Of a stretch of 64,000 bases of DNA, positions 14,164 through 28,244 are shown one piece after another. The number at the start of each line of letters is the position of its first letter. The stretch's first letter is position 1. The notes beneath the pieces were generated by a model that had not been told where the DNA came from, ran no database searches, and saw only the letters and a program-made list of their open reading frames with translations. The stretch covers positions 9,960,243 to 10,024,242 of the forward strand of contig NW_024881279.1 of NCBI RefSeq assembly GCF_018691265.1, read 5' to 3'. Source of the DNA: Tyto alba (lineage: Eukaryota > Chordata > Aves > Strigiformes > Tytonidae). The translations under genes and the position numbers were made by a program.

Positions 14164-17100
14164 CCTTCATTTGGTGATTGACAGACTATCATAATTCAGG
14201 AGTATTAGACTATAATTTATAAAACCTGTTTCGGCAACCCCTTGAACTGTACAGTGGATTTATGTGCTGATTTTATTATTAAATTGATGCATTAGAAGAG
14301 TACTTTTGCCTACGAGTATAGGAATCTTTTTCTTCACTTCTGAGTGAGCACAAATTTATGCAGGATGGGACCTTTCCCTTCTAGTTATTATAATTACGGT
14401 TATGAGCCAGACTAAAAAAGATGGAGGATTCAAGAGTTACATTTGGAATATATGTTGATGATAAGATGTGAAACCTTACTGTTTGTATTGGAGCAAAAAA
14501 GCAGAAAAACGCTCAAGAGAACATGGCTCATTTTATAACGCTTCAATGCCAAAATGCTCCATAACAGGGAGTTGGGAGGCATGAAAGGCAAATTTCCATC
14601 TCTTCCCTGCTGTACCAATGGAAAGGGAAATTATTACCCTAGGGAGGAATTCTGCATATGATGGTTGTGTTGTAGTAACAATGTTGGGATTCATAATCAT
14701 TTCCCCAAAAGGTCTGCTAATCTTTTTCCCTGAAAAAAATATACTCTCAAATGGGGTGGCTTATTTCATAGAAATCCTGGTTTTGTTGTGCCACACATGA
14801 CCATACTTTGAGTAAACTCACTATCAGCCTGCTTTGAAAAGAAATACTGCCTGCCCAAAGTAGTTCCAGGAATATGCAATAAATTCAGAGCTGAGCTTTC
14901 TCCAAGCTCTGGCTGAACAATTTGTTTAGAAATTACTCCAACACTAGTTTGGAATTGTTTCAAGCGATGGGATTTACTTTCTTTGGACAGTTGTAACTTA
15001 TTTGAAACGGTAATTGGAAAACCACATTTGATCCTGTTCTTACTGTTTCTTAGGAGTTTTCTCCTTAACATCCACTAAAGCCAATGCATAAGTTTCGTTT
15101 GCCTTCAATGACAGCTTCGTAGTGCTCTTCAAGTAATATTCATAATAAATGGCATTGGGTCTGGTGAGCATTCAGTCGATGTGGAAGGAACAGGTAGAGA
15201 GGAAAGGCACTATGGGAATGTGCACATGGAAGATGTCCCTAACACCATCGTAGCATGTGAGTCTCATTGAAATGCAGTCAAGATTTTCTGCGTCACAGCT
15301 CATTGCCGTAACTGTGAGATGTCCTCTTGGTTCTTGTGCTTTCCTTGTTGTATCCCCTCTTCTCACCTTCTGCTTCTTTTTCTGCAGTCATGCAGAGGAA
15401 CTCACAAAACCAGGAGTTCCCACTGGAAAAGAAGGGCTCTGAGCTTTGCATAGGTTTGGTTTGGGCTGAATCTTACAGTAACCGTGGTGGTCTGCCAATT
15501 TCCTCCACTTGCACATAATTCCTTCATAAGTTAGCAGCCACCTGACTTTCCTGTAGCTATCACAAATTACTTCACACCTATTGAAGAAACTAAACATGCC
15601 TACATAGCTCGTACAACTTTAACGGCAGCTTCTAGAGGTCATTTTCCAGTGGATGACTCCCACAGCTGGTGTTTGTTCATTCAAGTCCATGTCTCCCTGT
15701 GACTGATTACTGCAGTGCCAGAGATTATATAGAGGTGTCTTCTCACAGAGTGTCATGAGCTTCTGGAAAGAGCAGCAAGTTATCTGCTTGCTAGTCTTGC
15801 AATTTATAATGTTGTTTTAGTGCACCAATTAGCTGCAAAGATTTTAGCCGTGCTTCATCTGTGTCTCCCTCCTTCCCTGGAGAGGGCATATATACTGTCT
15901 CACAGTGATGCAAGGAGTTTGGGCTCACCTTCCTTCACCCACTGATGTCTCAGCATAGCTACCCTACGCTTTACCTATCTCCTTTACATGAAAACACTAC
16001 CAGTAAGACATCTGACAGGGACATCTGAGGTCAATAAGCAGGCAGAAGAAGAGGGAAACAAATGCCAGTTGTGGACATGAGACCTCATAGTGCAATATAA
16101 AGCATAAGGATGTATCTGTGCATATAGGAATATGATCATATATGATGTGTAACACTATGCTGGCTTGTTTTCTCTACTGTCTGCACAAACCTGAGTCCAT
16201 ACATGAGGTCTGAAAACAAGGTCTTATATCAGAGGAAGAAGCTGTCACATACTGTCTCCTTACCTTGGAGTGTATGTTTCTCTGGATTGTGCTTTGTAAC
16301 CAACTTTAACTTTATAGGACTGGTGCTGCTTGTAGGTGTTTAGGGTCTCCTGGCTTCCATAGCAAAATGTTGCCACTGATCCACAGCTGAATACTGGGAT
16401 CTTTATTGAGATGACAAATTAACTGAAGAAAATGAGGAGAAGGGGGGAGGGCAGATGGTACTAGAGCAAGTAGGTGATTGAGGCTGTGAAGAACTGGCAA
16501 CGATGTTTATCTGTACAGACCTTCCTTAAATCTGTGGAATCTGGAAACATTTAATGTCAAGTCCGAGGTAGAAGAACAGCACAGAAATCTTCCCAGCAGG
16601 GGAAGAAAAAACCCAGGTCACCTGCATTTGCTATTTTTTTTCCTAACTTTGGATGTATTGAGGTGTGTAATAACTTGCACATATCTGGAAGCAATGCAGA
16701 GCACAGCAATCAATAATACAAGCAACGATAATCAGGTGTTTCAGCCATCTGACAGGAGCAGTCTCCAAGGATAATTCTCTCCCACAGGACATTGCCAAAC
16801 ATAACCTCAGTTTATTCCTAGTAAAAAAGTAAATGCTTACCTGCCGTGCAGAGACAAACCTTGCCAAATTGCCAACCAAGTTTTTTTCTCCTGAAAACTG
16901 AAAAGGGATGGAAGTGCAGGAAAAAGCATGGGCAAACACCCACAACTGGTCATGGTGGTGGCCAGCAGACAGCTGGAGCTCTCTGTGTTCCCCATCATCA
17001 GTGTTCCTAAAATTTGCAAAAAGACCTCAATAAACAGCAAATTTGCCTTCTATGTTCAGATGTGCCAGGAGAGCAGAGGAAGAGCAGAGGAGCATGAGGC

Positions 17101-17403
17101 TGAACTTATTGGTTGTAAAGAACAAAGCATCCTGGCAAAAAGGACCACAGTGAATGCATGTTATCACCGCCTTGCTTTTTGACTAGGTTAAGCTGAGGTG
17201 CGAGCCCAGCCTGATCTAATAAAGATGCCCATGAATGGCAGTGGCCACTGAAAATTCCCCCTGTTCCTGTGTGTAAGCAATACAGATTGGTGCAGCTAAT
17301 ACCACTTCCAGGTATTCACCACAGCAATTACACGTCTGTGGTTGGGTTGACCGATTTTTGTTATGCTGTTAACTGAATCTCACAGCTACCAGCCATACAA
17401 TTT

Positions 17404-17486
17404 AAAAAAAAAAAAAAAAACCAAAAAACAAACAAACAAACAAACAAAAAACAAAACAAACAAAAAACAAAACAAATAAAACAAGG
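17404..17486. repeat. A tract followed by (CAAA)n-type A-rich repeat
   Basis: Seventeen A are followed by an irregular CAAA/CAAAAA low-complexity stretch to about 17486. I see no recognisable retroelement body immediately upstream. Confidence 0.9.
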
Positions 17487-17671
17487 TAAGACACAACTGC
17501 TAAAAGAGAAAACAAAAAAAGCTAGGCTTTACCCACATGTATAGCCACATTGCTAACCAAAAGGCAGAGAGGGGCCTTGGTGATTAAATAGCAGCAATGC
17601 TGAGCTATTCCCTTGACATTAGCACCATCATTTGTAATTGGTTGTAAAACTGAGTTGCTTCTCAAGCTACT

Positions 17672-17687
17672 AAAAAAAAAAAAAAAA
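17672..17687. repeat. A tract (16 nt)
   Basis: This is an uninterrupted run of 16 A on the + strand, with no polyadenylation-like hexamer directly upstream. Confidence 0.9.
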
Positions 17688-20509
17688 TCCTTTCTCATTT
17701 AGCATCACCAAAACGACATTTATGTTATTCAGGATTTTACCATTGCTGTCCCATTTCAACACAGAGCAGTCAGCAATAGCACATAAATTTTTATGCCTGC
17801 CCATTACAAGGCATTGCATAAAAAGAGAGGGGGCGTAGATGATAAAATAGATGTGAAGGTTTTCACCATGCCCTAACCAAATAATTCAAAGCAGGTGGTA
17901 ATAGAAAGTTTCTGACTCTGTGCCTCCTGTTTGTAGCTGGCCTACTGGAAGCTCCCACAAAGCTGGCTTGTGCTTGCACAATAAAGTCATTCCCTCTCTG
18001 CTGAGGAGTCTGCTAATAAAAAGGGGAGAAACAAATATTGTCAGATGTCAGTGTATCAAATAATCAACACTGGGGTTTTTTTTTCTTATTCACAAGCAAT
18101 AGAGTGGTAGATGTGCATATACTGGTCACAGACACAATGTTTAATAAAAACTCATGGTGTCTGTCACCTTGGGCAGCTTTCTGCTACATTTTACAGGTCA
18201 TGGTCCATGAAATTTCATAGGAACTTTCATATATATTCTCTGTAGCAGAGTATGACATTTATTTGTTATTAAAGCATATAATTTAGGGAGGATGAAGATG
18301 CTTTATCCAAAACAAGATGTGAGGTAGTCTTTCATACTATGATTTCTCTCTAATGTATCTGTATTTTGGGATCTCTATATAATTCTGCAAGCTGCTTATT
18401 TTTTTTCTAATAGGAAATAATAAATGAATATGATTTAATAATGATTGTACTGTAAGAAGCCAGGATACTCATTAACTTTAAGCTCAGGTTACAACCTTTG
18501 CTTGTCTTTTCACCTGCTGACCCAAACTGTCACTACAAAAAGCTGTCATCTTTAATCATGAGAAACATGAGCAGCAGAGAGTTAATAGTGGTAACAGTCA
18601 ATGCTAAGTATTGCATGCTGATTCCAAACACCAGGGAAGTCAAAAGATAATGTCTGCTGGGTGCAGCTTTTATTAGTTTAGGCATCCACAGGAGGAGAGA
18701 AAGATGAGTGGGGATCAGAGGTTGAGAAGAGTAACATGGGGAAGTGCCTCTTTTTCTCCAACCCAGTGGTTTTGTAAGAGAATACACCTTGTTACATCAC
18801 CTAAATCAAAGGTGTTCTTGATGTTTTGCGTGTCGTACATTGTCCTGATACCTCTCTGGGGATGTGTAGGACCTGCTAGCTGTGAGCTAGATGTCCCATA
18901 TGTGTGTTTTTCATATATAAAAATCCTATGGGGGGCACTTTGGAGACAGAGAAGGAAGAAAAACACACAAGAGAGGAGCAGAGTGGAATTCTGGATTGGG
19001 ATTATTCACTACTTGGGATAGAATATAGTCGTGAGCCATCAAAATTGCTGGCATTTACCATAGCTTCAGTGGTGACTTGACAAGTCCCTTTATCCATTGG
19101 TCCATGTTACTGGTAAAGTATTGCCCCACTTCAGCTCAGGACTGAACCCTGGTTGTAGTCAGGATTGTGCATCCACAGAGGTGGTCATTCTTGCAGCTAT
19201 ATGTGGCCTACACCAGCAAATATGACCTGCGACTTTTCTTAATGAAACCAGAGAAGACCCTGCAATGTGAAAGGCCTCAGGGCTCATAACCTTCCTGAAA
19301 TATCTATTCTGGGAAAAAAAATGTAGGTTTTTTAGCAGCACAAAACATGTGGGGGTCTTTAGATAGCTGTAATAATTCCTACTCACTCGAATCACAAAGC
19401 ATACTGCTATGATAATTTAATCTGGGATTTTTGGTGCGTAATCATATTTCACTCATTTTCCTTCATCCTTTTGCTTGAGATAAATGAACCCCTTCTGTGC
19501 CACCACCAACCCAGAATTCATAAGCCAATATTTTACATCCAGGACAAGGAATGTAGCAAGTCGCACTTTATGAACCATCTCTCAATCAGTAGCGTTTTTG
19601 GCATATGTCTCTATGTAATGTTTACTTACAGCTTTCATTTCAAAATGAGATGACAGTGGTCATTTTATTGCCCGGCAGTCCTGAGCCTGCCTCTGTTCAT
19701 AAAACATCATGCTCTGTCAAGAAGGACCTTTACTTGGCAGGGTACACCCTGGGAATGATACTTTCTGGAACAAGAGAACCTCTGGTGAGTGACCAGTGTC
19801 ACTTCTGATCCATGCTACATCTTTGATTTTTATCCCTCCAAATTCATGCCTTTTGGCAATAGCTCATGCAAATCTGTTTGGGTTCGCTATTCACCTTTAA
19901 TGACAGTGATTCCTCTTGAAGTGCTGGAGGTGTACACGCAATGGGAGGAAGAGGAATTAGCCAGATGTGGTTTATTTTTTGCAGCTGGATTAGAAAACAT
20001 GCAAGACATATCCAAATACATGTGGTTTTTCTGGATTTTCCCTGTCTTCTCTTGATCTTCTTAGGGCTTCTACCCAAGTAAATATCCCCTTCCTCTAAAA
20101 TCCCTGAAACAGCTGTGAGTTAAGCACTGAGGTTGCTCTTATGATTTTGATTTTAGTGCTTAAGCACATGCCTAGCAGCACTTGAGAAGGAGGCAACTCA
20201 GTCCCTCTCAATGAGTCCCTAAATTGCACAATGAGATGCCATGGAGTCAGTATGGCATGTCCATATTTATAGATCAGTAATTCCTCCAGATTACTACTCC
20301 TGCCATCCTGCATGACCCTTGGCTTCAACATCTCTCTCACTGTAAACATGAAGCCTGTTGCCTGGAAGTGCTGGTATGTGTTTCCCTCATTGCAATGTCC
20401 TTCCCATGCTGAGCTCCAGCTATTGTAGGTTTTGTGATTATTGTACCCTGCCGTATCTTGGAGGCCTTGAGGCATCATATAGCATCATTCTCCTGCTTCT
20501 CTAGCCTGG

Positions 20510-20548
<39 letters not shown>
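20510..20548. repeat. A tract (39 nt)
   Basis: This is the longest homopolymer in the window, 39 uninterrupted A. No AATAAA lies in the 40 nt upstream, so a retroposed mRNA tail is not supported. It is likely to be length-variable and hard to sequence accurately. Confidence 0.95.
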
Positions 20549-20549
<1 letters not shown>

Positions 20550-22200
20550 AACAGGTGGAAGGATTCCTTAAGGGGTATGTTTGAAGATTGCCATGGCAGT
20601 TCTTGACTACCCAACTCTTGGTCATTTTCCAATCTTAATTTATACATATGGAGACAGAGCTTTTGCTAGTGTCAGTCTCAAATCCTAGTGATGTCAGTCA
20701 AATCTACGCTAAAAGGTGTTCTTCAGACTTTTTTTTCTCAGGAAAAAAAAAACAACCTACCTCAATCCTTGCAGACTTTGACAATCACTCTGAATCTTAG
20801 AAATAATACCTTGCATTTGATGTGGTTTTGATTATATATTTACCTGTGCAATTTCCTACCCACACCATGTTTCTTACAAACACACACACCTTTCCAAACA
20901 GTTATAGCCTAAATGAACCTAAATCCCTCATCTTAGTAAAAGTTACAACTTTCACAAGTTAAAGGTGAAATATAGTTTGGTCCAATTCTGCTTTGTGCCA
21001 ATGTATCAGTATACCTGTCTTATTGCATAAAAAACATAAGAGAAACTCATATAAAAATTTGACATATATTTTGTTTGCTATTATGGTTTGTCAGATGTTT
21101 CATTACATCTTGGATGCACATAACTAAACAATTTCTAAAGAAAAGGGACTATTTGCAGTCATCTGCCAGAGGCCTGCAGCTGACATGGAGGAGGCAGTGG
21201 AGCCTGGGAAAGGGGTGAGGACTGATAGCTGCAACTGTGAAATCTGAATGAGGAGAGAACAGAAGTTCATGTTACATCAGTCACTTTGCTTGGCCAACGG
21301 ACTTTGCAGTGATTGCTTGAAGGGCATGAGAATGACTCAGGAGACCCAAACATTTGCATACAGAGGTTGAGATTGCTGGGGTGTGCTTGGGCTATGCAAG
21401 GAGCAGAGTGAGGGCTCAATCCTGAGCTGATCATCGTGGGAGAGAAAAGTGAGGAGTTAGCCCAAGACCGGAGAGCAGTCTGCTGAAAAGATATTCCTGT
21501 CATATCATTGCTTCTCCCAGAGCAAATATTTGCATAAATATATATTCGAATAAAGCTGTGTAGCATCTCAGCAATATCAAAAGCACAGGAAAGACTGTGA
21601 GACTTGAAACTAATCAACAGGTTTCTTTTTGCTGGAAGGGCCAATAGCCCTAAAGAAATGCCACCAAAGAGTCCATGTTTTGCAGAGATTTCCCCAAATA
21701 ACGGGTCAAATTCCCTACCACATTTTATTGCAATACTCCTACATAGCCAGACGTTATTTTGTTGGTTCAGTGGAATGAATCATGTATTCTCTGTATGGAG
21801 TTCAGTAGAATTAATCACATAATCTTTATATGGATTTGCTATGAATGAGAAGGTATATTAATATACAGGCAGCCAGTGAATATTACAGTGCATAGTTTCC
21901 TGTTAACACAGATCATCACTGCATCTCTTAGAGTAGAGATGACTAGCTTAAAAGAACATCTTTCATCTGTGTAAATGGTTTACTAGGGGGCATTGCAGAT
22001 TGGTCTGAATAGAATGTTTTTTTCACAGAAACAGAGCTAAAAGGATAACACAAGTTGTTGCATTCTCTAGTGCCTCCCAGTGCTTTACATGTTATCCTCT
22101 AGGGGGAAAAAAAGAAAAGAAAAAAACAAAAAGCTATTGGCAGCCTGGTGAATTTAGTGATTGTAACTAATGGGGTTGTTTCTTTTTGTCTGTGTTTTAG

Positions 22201-22302
22201 GATGGAATGGGGAACCTCAGAATCACGGAAAAGGGTCTAAAGCTTGAAGGAGATTCAGAATTCTTGAAACCTCTCTACGCCAAAGAAATCCGGTCAAGAC
22301 CA
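22201..22302 (+). CDS. SGCD: Delta-sarcoglycan, coding exon 4 (residues 65-98)
   Basis: This exon encodes 34 residues from [12 protein letters not shown] to KEIRSRP, the start of the extracellular domain of delta-sarcoglycan. The protein is a type II membrane glycoprotein of striated and smooth muscle. It joins beta-, gamma- and alpha-sarcoglycan in the dystrophin-glycoprotein complex at the sarcolemma. The acceptor is tctgtgttttag at 22200 and the donor is gtaagt at 22303. The length of 102 bp and the 0/0 phase match human c.193-294. The words [14 protein letters not shown] distinguish delta from the zeta paralogue, whose equivalent region reads differently. Compared with the human sequence as I recall it, two residues differ: K for Q after EFL, and R for Q before SRP. 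Because the exon is phase-symmetric, skipping it would keep the frame. The frame also stays open for 37 codons past the donor (see findings). The exon identity is very secure. Confidence 0.97.
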
Positions 22303-24417
22303 GTAAGTTATCAGGAAAGGAATAAGCACGTTTCTGTAGCCCTAACAGTAAGAAACCATGATGTGGCGTACTTATTGGATAAATTACTTTGGCCACTCTA
22401 TAGAAATGTAATTTGAGGAGTGAGGCAGTGAGTGTCCTTTGAGGATTTCATTCAGATAATATATCCTCTTGCAATGTTGATATATGTGGGTGTAGTTTGT
22501 GTAAACCACAGTTAAAATGCTTTCAGGACCTTTGAAGTTTCACATTATCTTTTTGTCTCCTTTTGGGATAAATCATAAATAACCCTCAACTGAGAGACCT
22601 GATATTGCCGAGGTAGAGGGATGGCAGGCAGTTGTGAAATTCAGCTTGTGTTTAACTAGTTACTCCTCAGAGAGCAGAGAGGAGATGCCTTGGCACAAGG
22701 GCCTGATCTGTTGTTAGCTGGCACTATAAACCCATATTATGTGCTCAATCCTATTTCACGTTGTGCTTTAAAATCATGTGCAATTAAGATTCAGTGCTGG
22801 TAGGAGAGACTGTTTGACAAAAGTGGCAAGGATGTTAACAACTGAAAATGAGAAAGAACCCAAGTATGATTGAAGTAGCATTTTCATTGACTCTTTGTGA
22901 CTTTTACTCTTTCTAATGCCATTGTCTTTGTCCTGAGTAGCTTTAAAATAACTGAAACGTATTACAGAGAGTTTCCAGGATCCTTCTCAGAAGATGTCAT
23001 CTGTCTTGTTTCCTGATCCAAAGTGTTAATTTGAGTCAGATACCAACCTCGCATTTTGATAACAATGGCAGATAGCTAATTAAATAAAGTTAACATCCCT
23101 TTATCTCAGGATTTCAGTGCTCTTGTAGAAATTGGAACTTGTAGCATAATCAACACAACAGCCAGAACAGTATCTGATCTAGGTATTGAAGGTTGTAACC
23201 TCTATAAGATGGCTAGGAATTGATTTGAACGAGCATAATCATTTAGGAAGAAAAGTTAATAAGAAAATGTTCATATCTATAAATGTTTTCATCCCTGAAT
23301 TAAAACAGAAACATAGAACCTTACATGTCATATGCTGTGTAACATAAAATGTGTGGGAAAGGTGCAGCACTCAGTTTGATAAATAGACTGCCAAATTGCT
23401 ACTTACATTTCTTTTTCTCTAGTTAGATTACTGGAAATAATATTTGATTACTAAGAAAACTGAGAACCACTTCTTAATACTGGGGAGTCTTCTGTTTTCA
23501 TATTATCGTTTTTGTCTGCATTTTAATATGGCAGGTGGGACAAAAGGTGTCCCCTTCTTGAGGTTATTAAACTAGTTTCAACACCACTGACAGTTTAATG
23601 AATGCATGGAACAAGAAATATAAGGTGAGGGCTGTGTGTATGTTCCTTGCTTTATCCCTCCTCCAGAATTAATTTTGCTGTTAGCCAGGGAAGGATCTAG
23701 CCACAAGCCAGAAGGTCTGATCTACAGCCTAGTGAGTGAGCATCCCTGCTGGCTTCAGTAGATGAGTCCTGGAAACTGTATTAACTGTATAGGTACATAA
23801 ACCATGTGTATGATTTTTCTGACTTCTCAGTGGAGTTAAACCAGAATAGGCTGTGCTGACTTCCAGGTTGATCATAATGCTGGAATTACATTTGGTCTGG
23901 GAGAAACAGGGTCAATACTATTGATATTCTGCTTTCTTGTGATGTCTGTGAATTTGACCTCTTGTAAGCAAATGAACGGGTTGCAGTCAGTCAAATGATG
24001 ATAGTTATGGAATATTTGAAAACATTAAATAATCAACACTATATTTTTTTAAAGAACAGTCATAGAACCCAGTATTCTCTTGGAGGGAAGCATGCTAACG
24101 GTTCCTGAACTTGACAAATATTGCTAAAATAAAGTGCCAAACCCAACACTCAGCAGTACAGATGAACATCCATACCAATTCCATAGTAATCTTTTCTGGG
24201 TTTTCAGAAGTGCATAATGTGGCTTCAAATATGCAAAGTGTCATAGAAACAATATGACAAATAACAGTAAAGAGCATCCCAGAAATAAGCTGACATCTAA
24301 TATTTTTCATATGTTTAATTAAGCAACATAAGTGTTGTATGCAGTAATAGATAATGGTTTTATATAAAGGTCAAAAGACTTTCAGACACTGGTTATTTAT
24401 AGAACATTTTAATTAAA

Positions 24418-24453
24418 ACAAAAAAAAACAAACAAACAAAAAAACCCAACAAA
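24418..24453. repeat. A-rich (CAAA)n low-complexity
   Basis: This is a short irregular run of A with C every three to eight bases. Confidence 0.8.
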
Positions 24454-27400
24454 TTTAATTTCACTGTGGTTCTGTGTAGTAGATGGCAGGGTGCTGGTGC
24501 TGCATGGAAATGGCAGGGGAAGAATTGCTTTTTCTGTAAGTGATTGCAGTCCCGTGACCTCCGTGGAGTGGGTTTTCCCACTCATGTCTCTGCAGTGCTA
24601 TTCCCCAATCTGTCCTGCTGCCCTGCTGTGAACAGAGCTGTGCAATCCCTGCCAAAATATCTCCAAAACATCAACTGTGATAATTCTTGAAAGCCTAAAT
24701 TTGTCACTGGTGCCTCTTCTTATCTGCTGCATCTTTTAAGTCCCAGGAAGGTGGTAATTACAATTACACACAGACTTGCTTTCCTAGGAGCTGTGACTTC
24801 TGGTTTAAAGGTAGTTTTGAATTTCCACTTAAAAGTGGATTTCTTTTTCAATTTAATTTGGCAGAAAGAGAAGACCAAGGTTTAGAGAGGAGGACAAGCC
24901 CTCAAATGTCATCCCAAGAGACTGGCTGTGTGAGAACCTCTGAGTTTCTGTAGTTTGTGTCTTACAGAACTCTAGTAGGTACTGCTCTCTTCATCATCTT
25001 CTGGACAGAGTAGTGGCATTTAGCTGGGCTCCTTTTGGAAGGTAACTTATTGCATCTGAAATTACAACGAAGAAGAACTGAATCTGTTGTACTGTGGCAT
25101 GTAACTGATGACAGTCCAACAAAGGCATCTTTCTGGAAGTCCCTCCAAAAATGTTAGCAGAAGGATTGGACTGATGTGGTTCGGTCCTGTGCCCAAGAAG
25201 TGGCCATTAAAGTCACTGACATGAACTGGCTTCTTAAAGTTGCTTCCATCCAGTCTCTTTCTGCGTCACCGCTCCTCCTGTCTCAGGAATGGCACCCTGC
25301 AGGCTTGCTTTCCTTTTCCCTAACCCATTCAAGAGTGACCCCCCAAAAATCCCTCTCTCTTCATATAACGAGGGTCTCTGTTCCTGTTGTTTCCCCAGTC
25401 CTGGATAAGTAATATTGGGTTTATAGTGCCTCCTGGATTAGGAACCTATTTCTAAGCATAAGAGCTTGCAAATAAACATAACCTTGTTACTGCATGAACC
25501 TAAAGTTTATCTGGAGATCAATGAATAGTAGCTGGTGGTAGCAGTGTTTGCACCCTTGTAGTCTTGTTTTAAAGAAATTAGATAGATGCATTCCCTTTTC
25601 CAGGAGTGTTCAGAGCATCTTAAACTCCCATCTGAACATACTGCACACTAAATAGTATTTTCCATGCCACTTGCATGGAACATGAGCATCTTGCTGCCTT
25701 TAATTAAGAAGTTAACTGGACCATGAAGTATTGTCGATGTAAATAAAAGTGATTTGTACTTAGTCAAGAAGGTGCATTAGAAATCCTTGCATTTCTTTAC
25801 TTGTACATAAATTATGGAAATTATTAAAAATTGGAAGGGTCATCTATAAACCCATCTGTAGCTCAGCTGCACTGTCACTCTCAAAATGTAGCTGTCTTTC
25901 TAACTGTTGTAATTTATCGTGGACTATCGTGTGAACCATCTGCTTCCTTATAAATCAGACAAACTTTGACTGAAAGTTGTACGCAGCAGCATGAATTGTT
26001 AATTTCATGTGCTGGAAAGCAGTGGCAACAGTTTTGTGGTCTTCAGTCTTCATTGCCTTAATTTGAACAGAAATTTAAAACTGGAAGTTTTCCTGCCTTT
26101 GTTGAGAAGAGCTGCTAACAAGCATGTTACTTGAAACTTAGCGTGAGCACAGATTTAGCTTTCTTTGTGCAGTTGGGGCTTTTTGAACCTTGCCACATCC
26201 AGGTCTGTAAGTAATTTAAAAGGGGCAAGACAGAGAACAGCCTATGTGCATTTTCTATTCCAGTAACAACAGCAATAAAATCCTGTGCTGTGATTATACA
26301 GGAAAATCAAGTTAATTACTTCTCTCAGGAGCTGTGTGACAACCAATGAGATGATTATCTCAGCTTTAGGAAGCAGAGGAAGACATTGCCATGGTAGGAT
26401 TAAGGCAGTTTTGCCCTCTCAATGTTCGTTTCAAGTGCATAGGTAGAAAAAATAAACCTGTTTGCAAATGTTTACACCTGAGCTTAAATTTTCTTACCCT
26501 GAATCCTTTTAAATATGAGCATGTATTTACCTGACAAATAATTTTTGCAGTGTAAAGCTCTTGACTGGAGTCCTGCCCATTCAGCTCTCGTGCAGACTCT
26601 CATACTGGTGGGTGGGTCTGGGAACACAGATCTAAAGATGGGCACCAAACTTTCTTGTCCATCCTCTGCTACCTGGGGGAGCTGCAAGCTATTCTGTTGT
26701 TGCACTGGTATAAGTGATGGCAAAATTCACTGTACAGATCTTGAGGAGATTTTAAGTGTCCTTTAAAAGAGGTCTCATGGTGTATTTATCTGGTTTCATG
26801 TTGAAGGTCTGCTTCCCATTATTTTTAATCAACTGAAAAAAGAATTTAAAAGAAGACTTCTATACACCAAAGAAAAAATCCTGAGGCAGAGTATAGTGTC
26901 TTTTTTATTTTCCCTTCTTTGGGTGATGGTAGAGGTCCCTGTCCTGCTCACTGTGGCAATGAGTTCCTCACTGAGAGCAGCATGCTTGCTCAGAGAGTTG
27001 GAGTGAAACTGGTCTAATTTGAAGCTGTATGAAGTAACTGGTGACTACAGTGGAAGAAGGATTCGGCCTGTCATTAACATTTGGCTGTGATTCTGCAAGG
27101 GCACCTGTTTGGCCTAAAAAATTCACAGTTGTGAATTAGGGCTGATAACTACTGTTCCCTTTACTGATGTTTAGTAAGTTCTCATCAGCATAAAAGCTAG
27201 ACTAGCAAGTGCATAAAATATGCTTGTCTGTACTTTACATCTTCCCCAGCCAGTATCTGAATGATAGAAATTTTAAAGGAAGCTTTTAAGAGTGATAAAT
27301 AATGATTTTGCCAATGTACTTGTCTCACTATGTTCAGATCTGGAAGAAGAGTGGTATAATTTTAAAGCACAGAAGCAGTTCTGTAATGGACGTATTCTTT

Positions 27401-27998
27401 GGTATTATTTGCTCTGCAGGTCTACCTGCCTCAAAGCTAAAAATACGCACTGAAAAACAATGAACCATGTATTTGGATTAAACAATGACATGTGCCCACA
27501 ATGAGGCACACCTGCCTCATAGCCATAAATACATATTTATAAACAATATAACATACTAATTTGGATTAAAAGGCAACATTCACCCATGAGGAAAGGCAAT
27601 GCAGATGGCAAGATAATTGCAACTTTGTATGATGCTCAAACTGTGTATTAGAAATCTAGCTTTCAGGAAAGGCTCAGGTAGATAGCATGAAAGAAGGCTG
27701 CTATTTTTTAAGAAGACAGAATAATTCCTTTTCTTCCTTTGTCAGAGTTTACAGAGCAATAAAAGGATATTGAATTAGTTCCTGATGATTTGGTCTAGCA
27801 AAGCGCTTAAGGATTTCAGCACGCTCACTGAAACCATCACAGGGTGGAAATGAAGTTTGTCTCGCCGTGCTGCTGTCACTTAGCAGTCTCTGTGCACCCC
27901 CACCATCTCTTTGGCCATTACTCCTCCCAGTGTTTAACTATTCCCTTAGTTCTTCAAAGAAGAGAGGAATCTTATTTGCACATTATGATACGAACAAG

Positions 27999-28244
27999 CC
28001 TGTAAGAGCTCCTGGCAGCTCCTGGAGATATTGATCTCCTGGCATTTGCCTCTGGGACAGTTCAGCTACCACTGCAGCTGCAGGTAGAAAAAACTCACAC
28101 TATCTAAGGTTGACTTCTGAAGCACGATACTTCTCTAGCTGCATATTCATAGCTTACTGCTTCTTGGTTGATTTTTGGCAGCAGATAATAAAATATTGTT
28201 TAAAAGCTCTAATAATTGAAAAAAAAAAAAAAAAAAAAAAAAAA
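27999..28244 (+). other. Possible retrocopied mRNA 3' end (tentative)
   Basis: A run of 26 A (28219-28244) is preceded at 28187-28192 by AATAAA, 26 nt before the tract. That is the spacing of a poly(A) signal to a poly(A) tail. After the tract the sequence reads gaacaaggttg. A partial match, gaacaagcctg, occurs at 27992 and could be a decayed target-site duplication, which would make the insert about 245 bp. The body has no recognised coding content. Processed retrocopies are rare in birds because CR1 machinery does not favour mRNA tails, so this is only a candidate. The alternative is a chance hexamer before an expanded A tract. Confidence 0.25.
28219..28244. repeat. A tract (26 nt)
   Basis: This is an uninterrupted run of 26 A on the + strand, with an AATAAA hexamer ending 26 nt before it. 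Confidence 0.95.

Larger units (their letters stand above)
1..22200 (+). other. SGCD: SGCD intron 3, 3' part
   Basis: This is AT-rich non-coding DNA upstream of the first visible SGCD exon. It should be the 3' end of intron 3, because the next upstream exon, which encodes the conserved juxtamembrane and transmembrane segment, is not seen here on the + strand. It contains a repeat-like segment at 5514-5790, an ATAA microsatellite at 10541, a CR1 copy at 13724-14163, and A tracts at 12491, 17404, 17672 and 20510. GC-richer patches lie near 6900-7330 and 11690-11960, with no coding signature. It ends in a strong pyrimidine-rich acceptor, ttttgtctgtgttttag. I see nothing else I can name in it. 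Confidence 0.85.

Noticed and set aside
18749..18763. Minus-strand translation containing GWRKR, which resembles the conserved juxtamembrane GWRKR of sarcoglycans
   Set aside because: It is on the wrong strand for SGCD, and the residues on both sides do not match (no following hydrophobic segment). It is a five-residue coincidence, so the transmembrane exon is not in the window.
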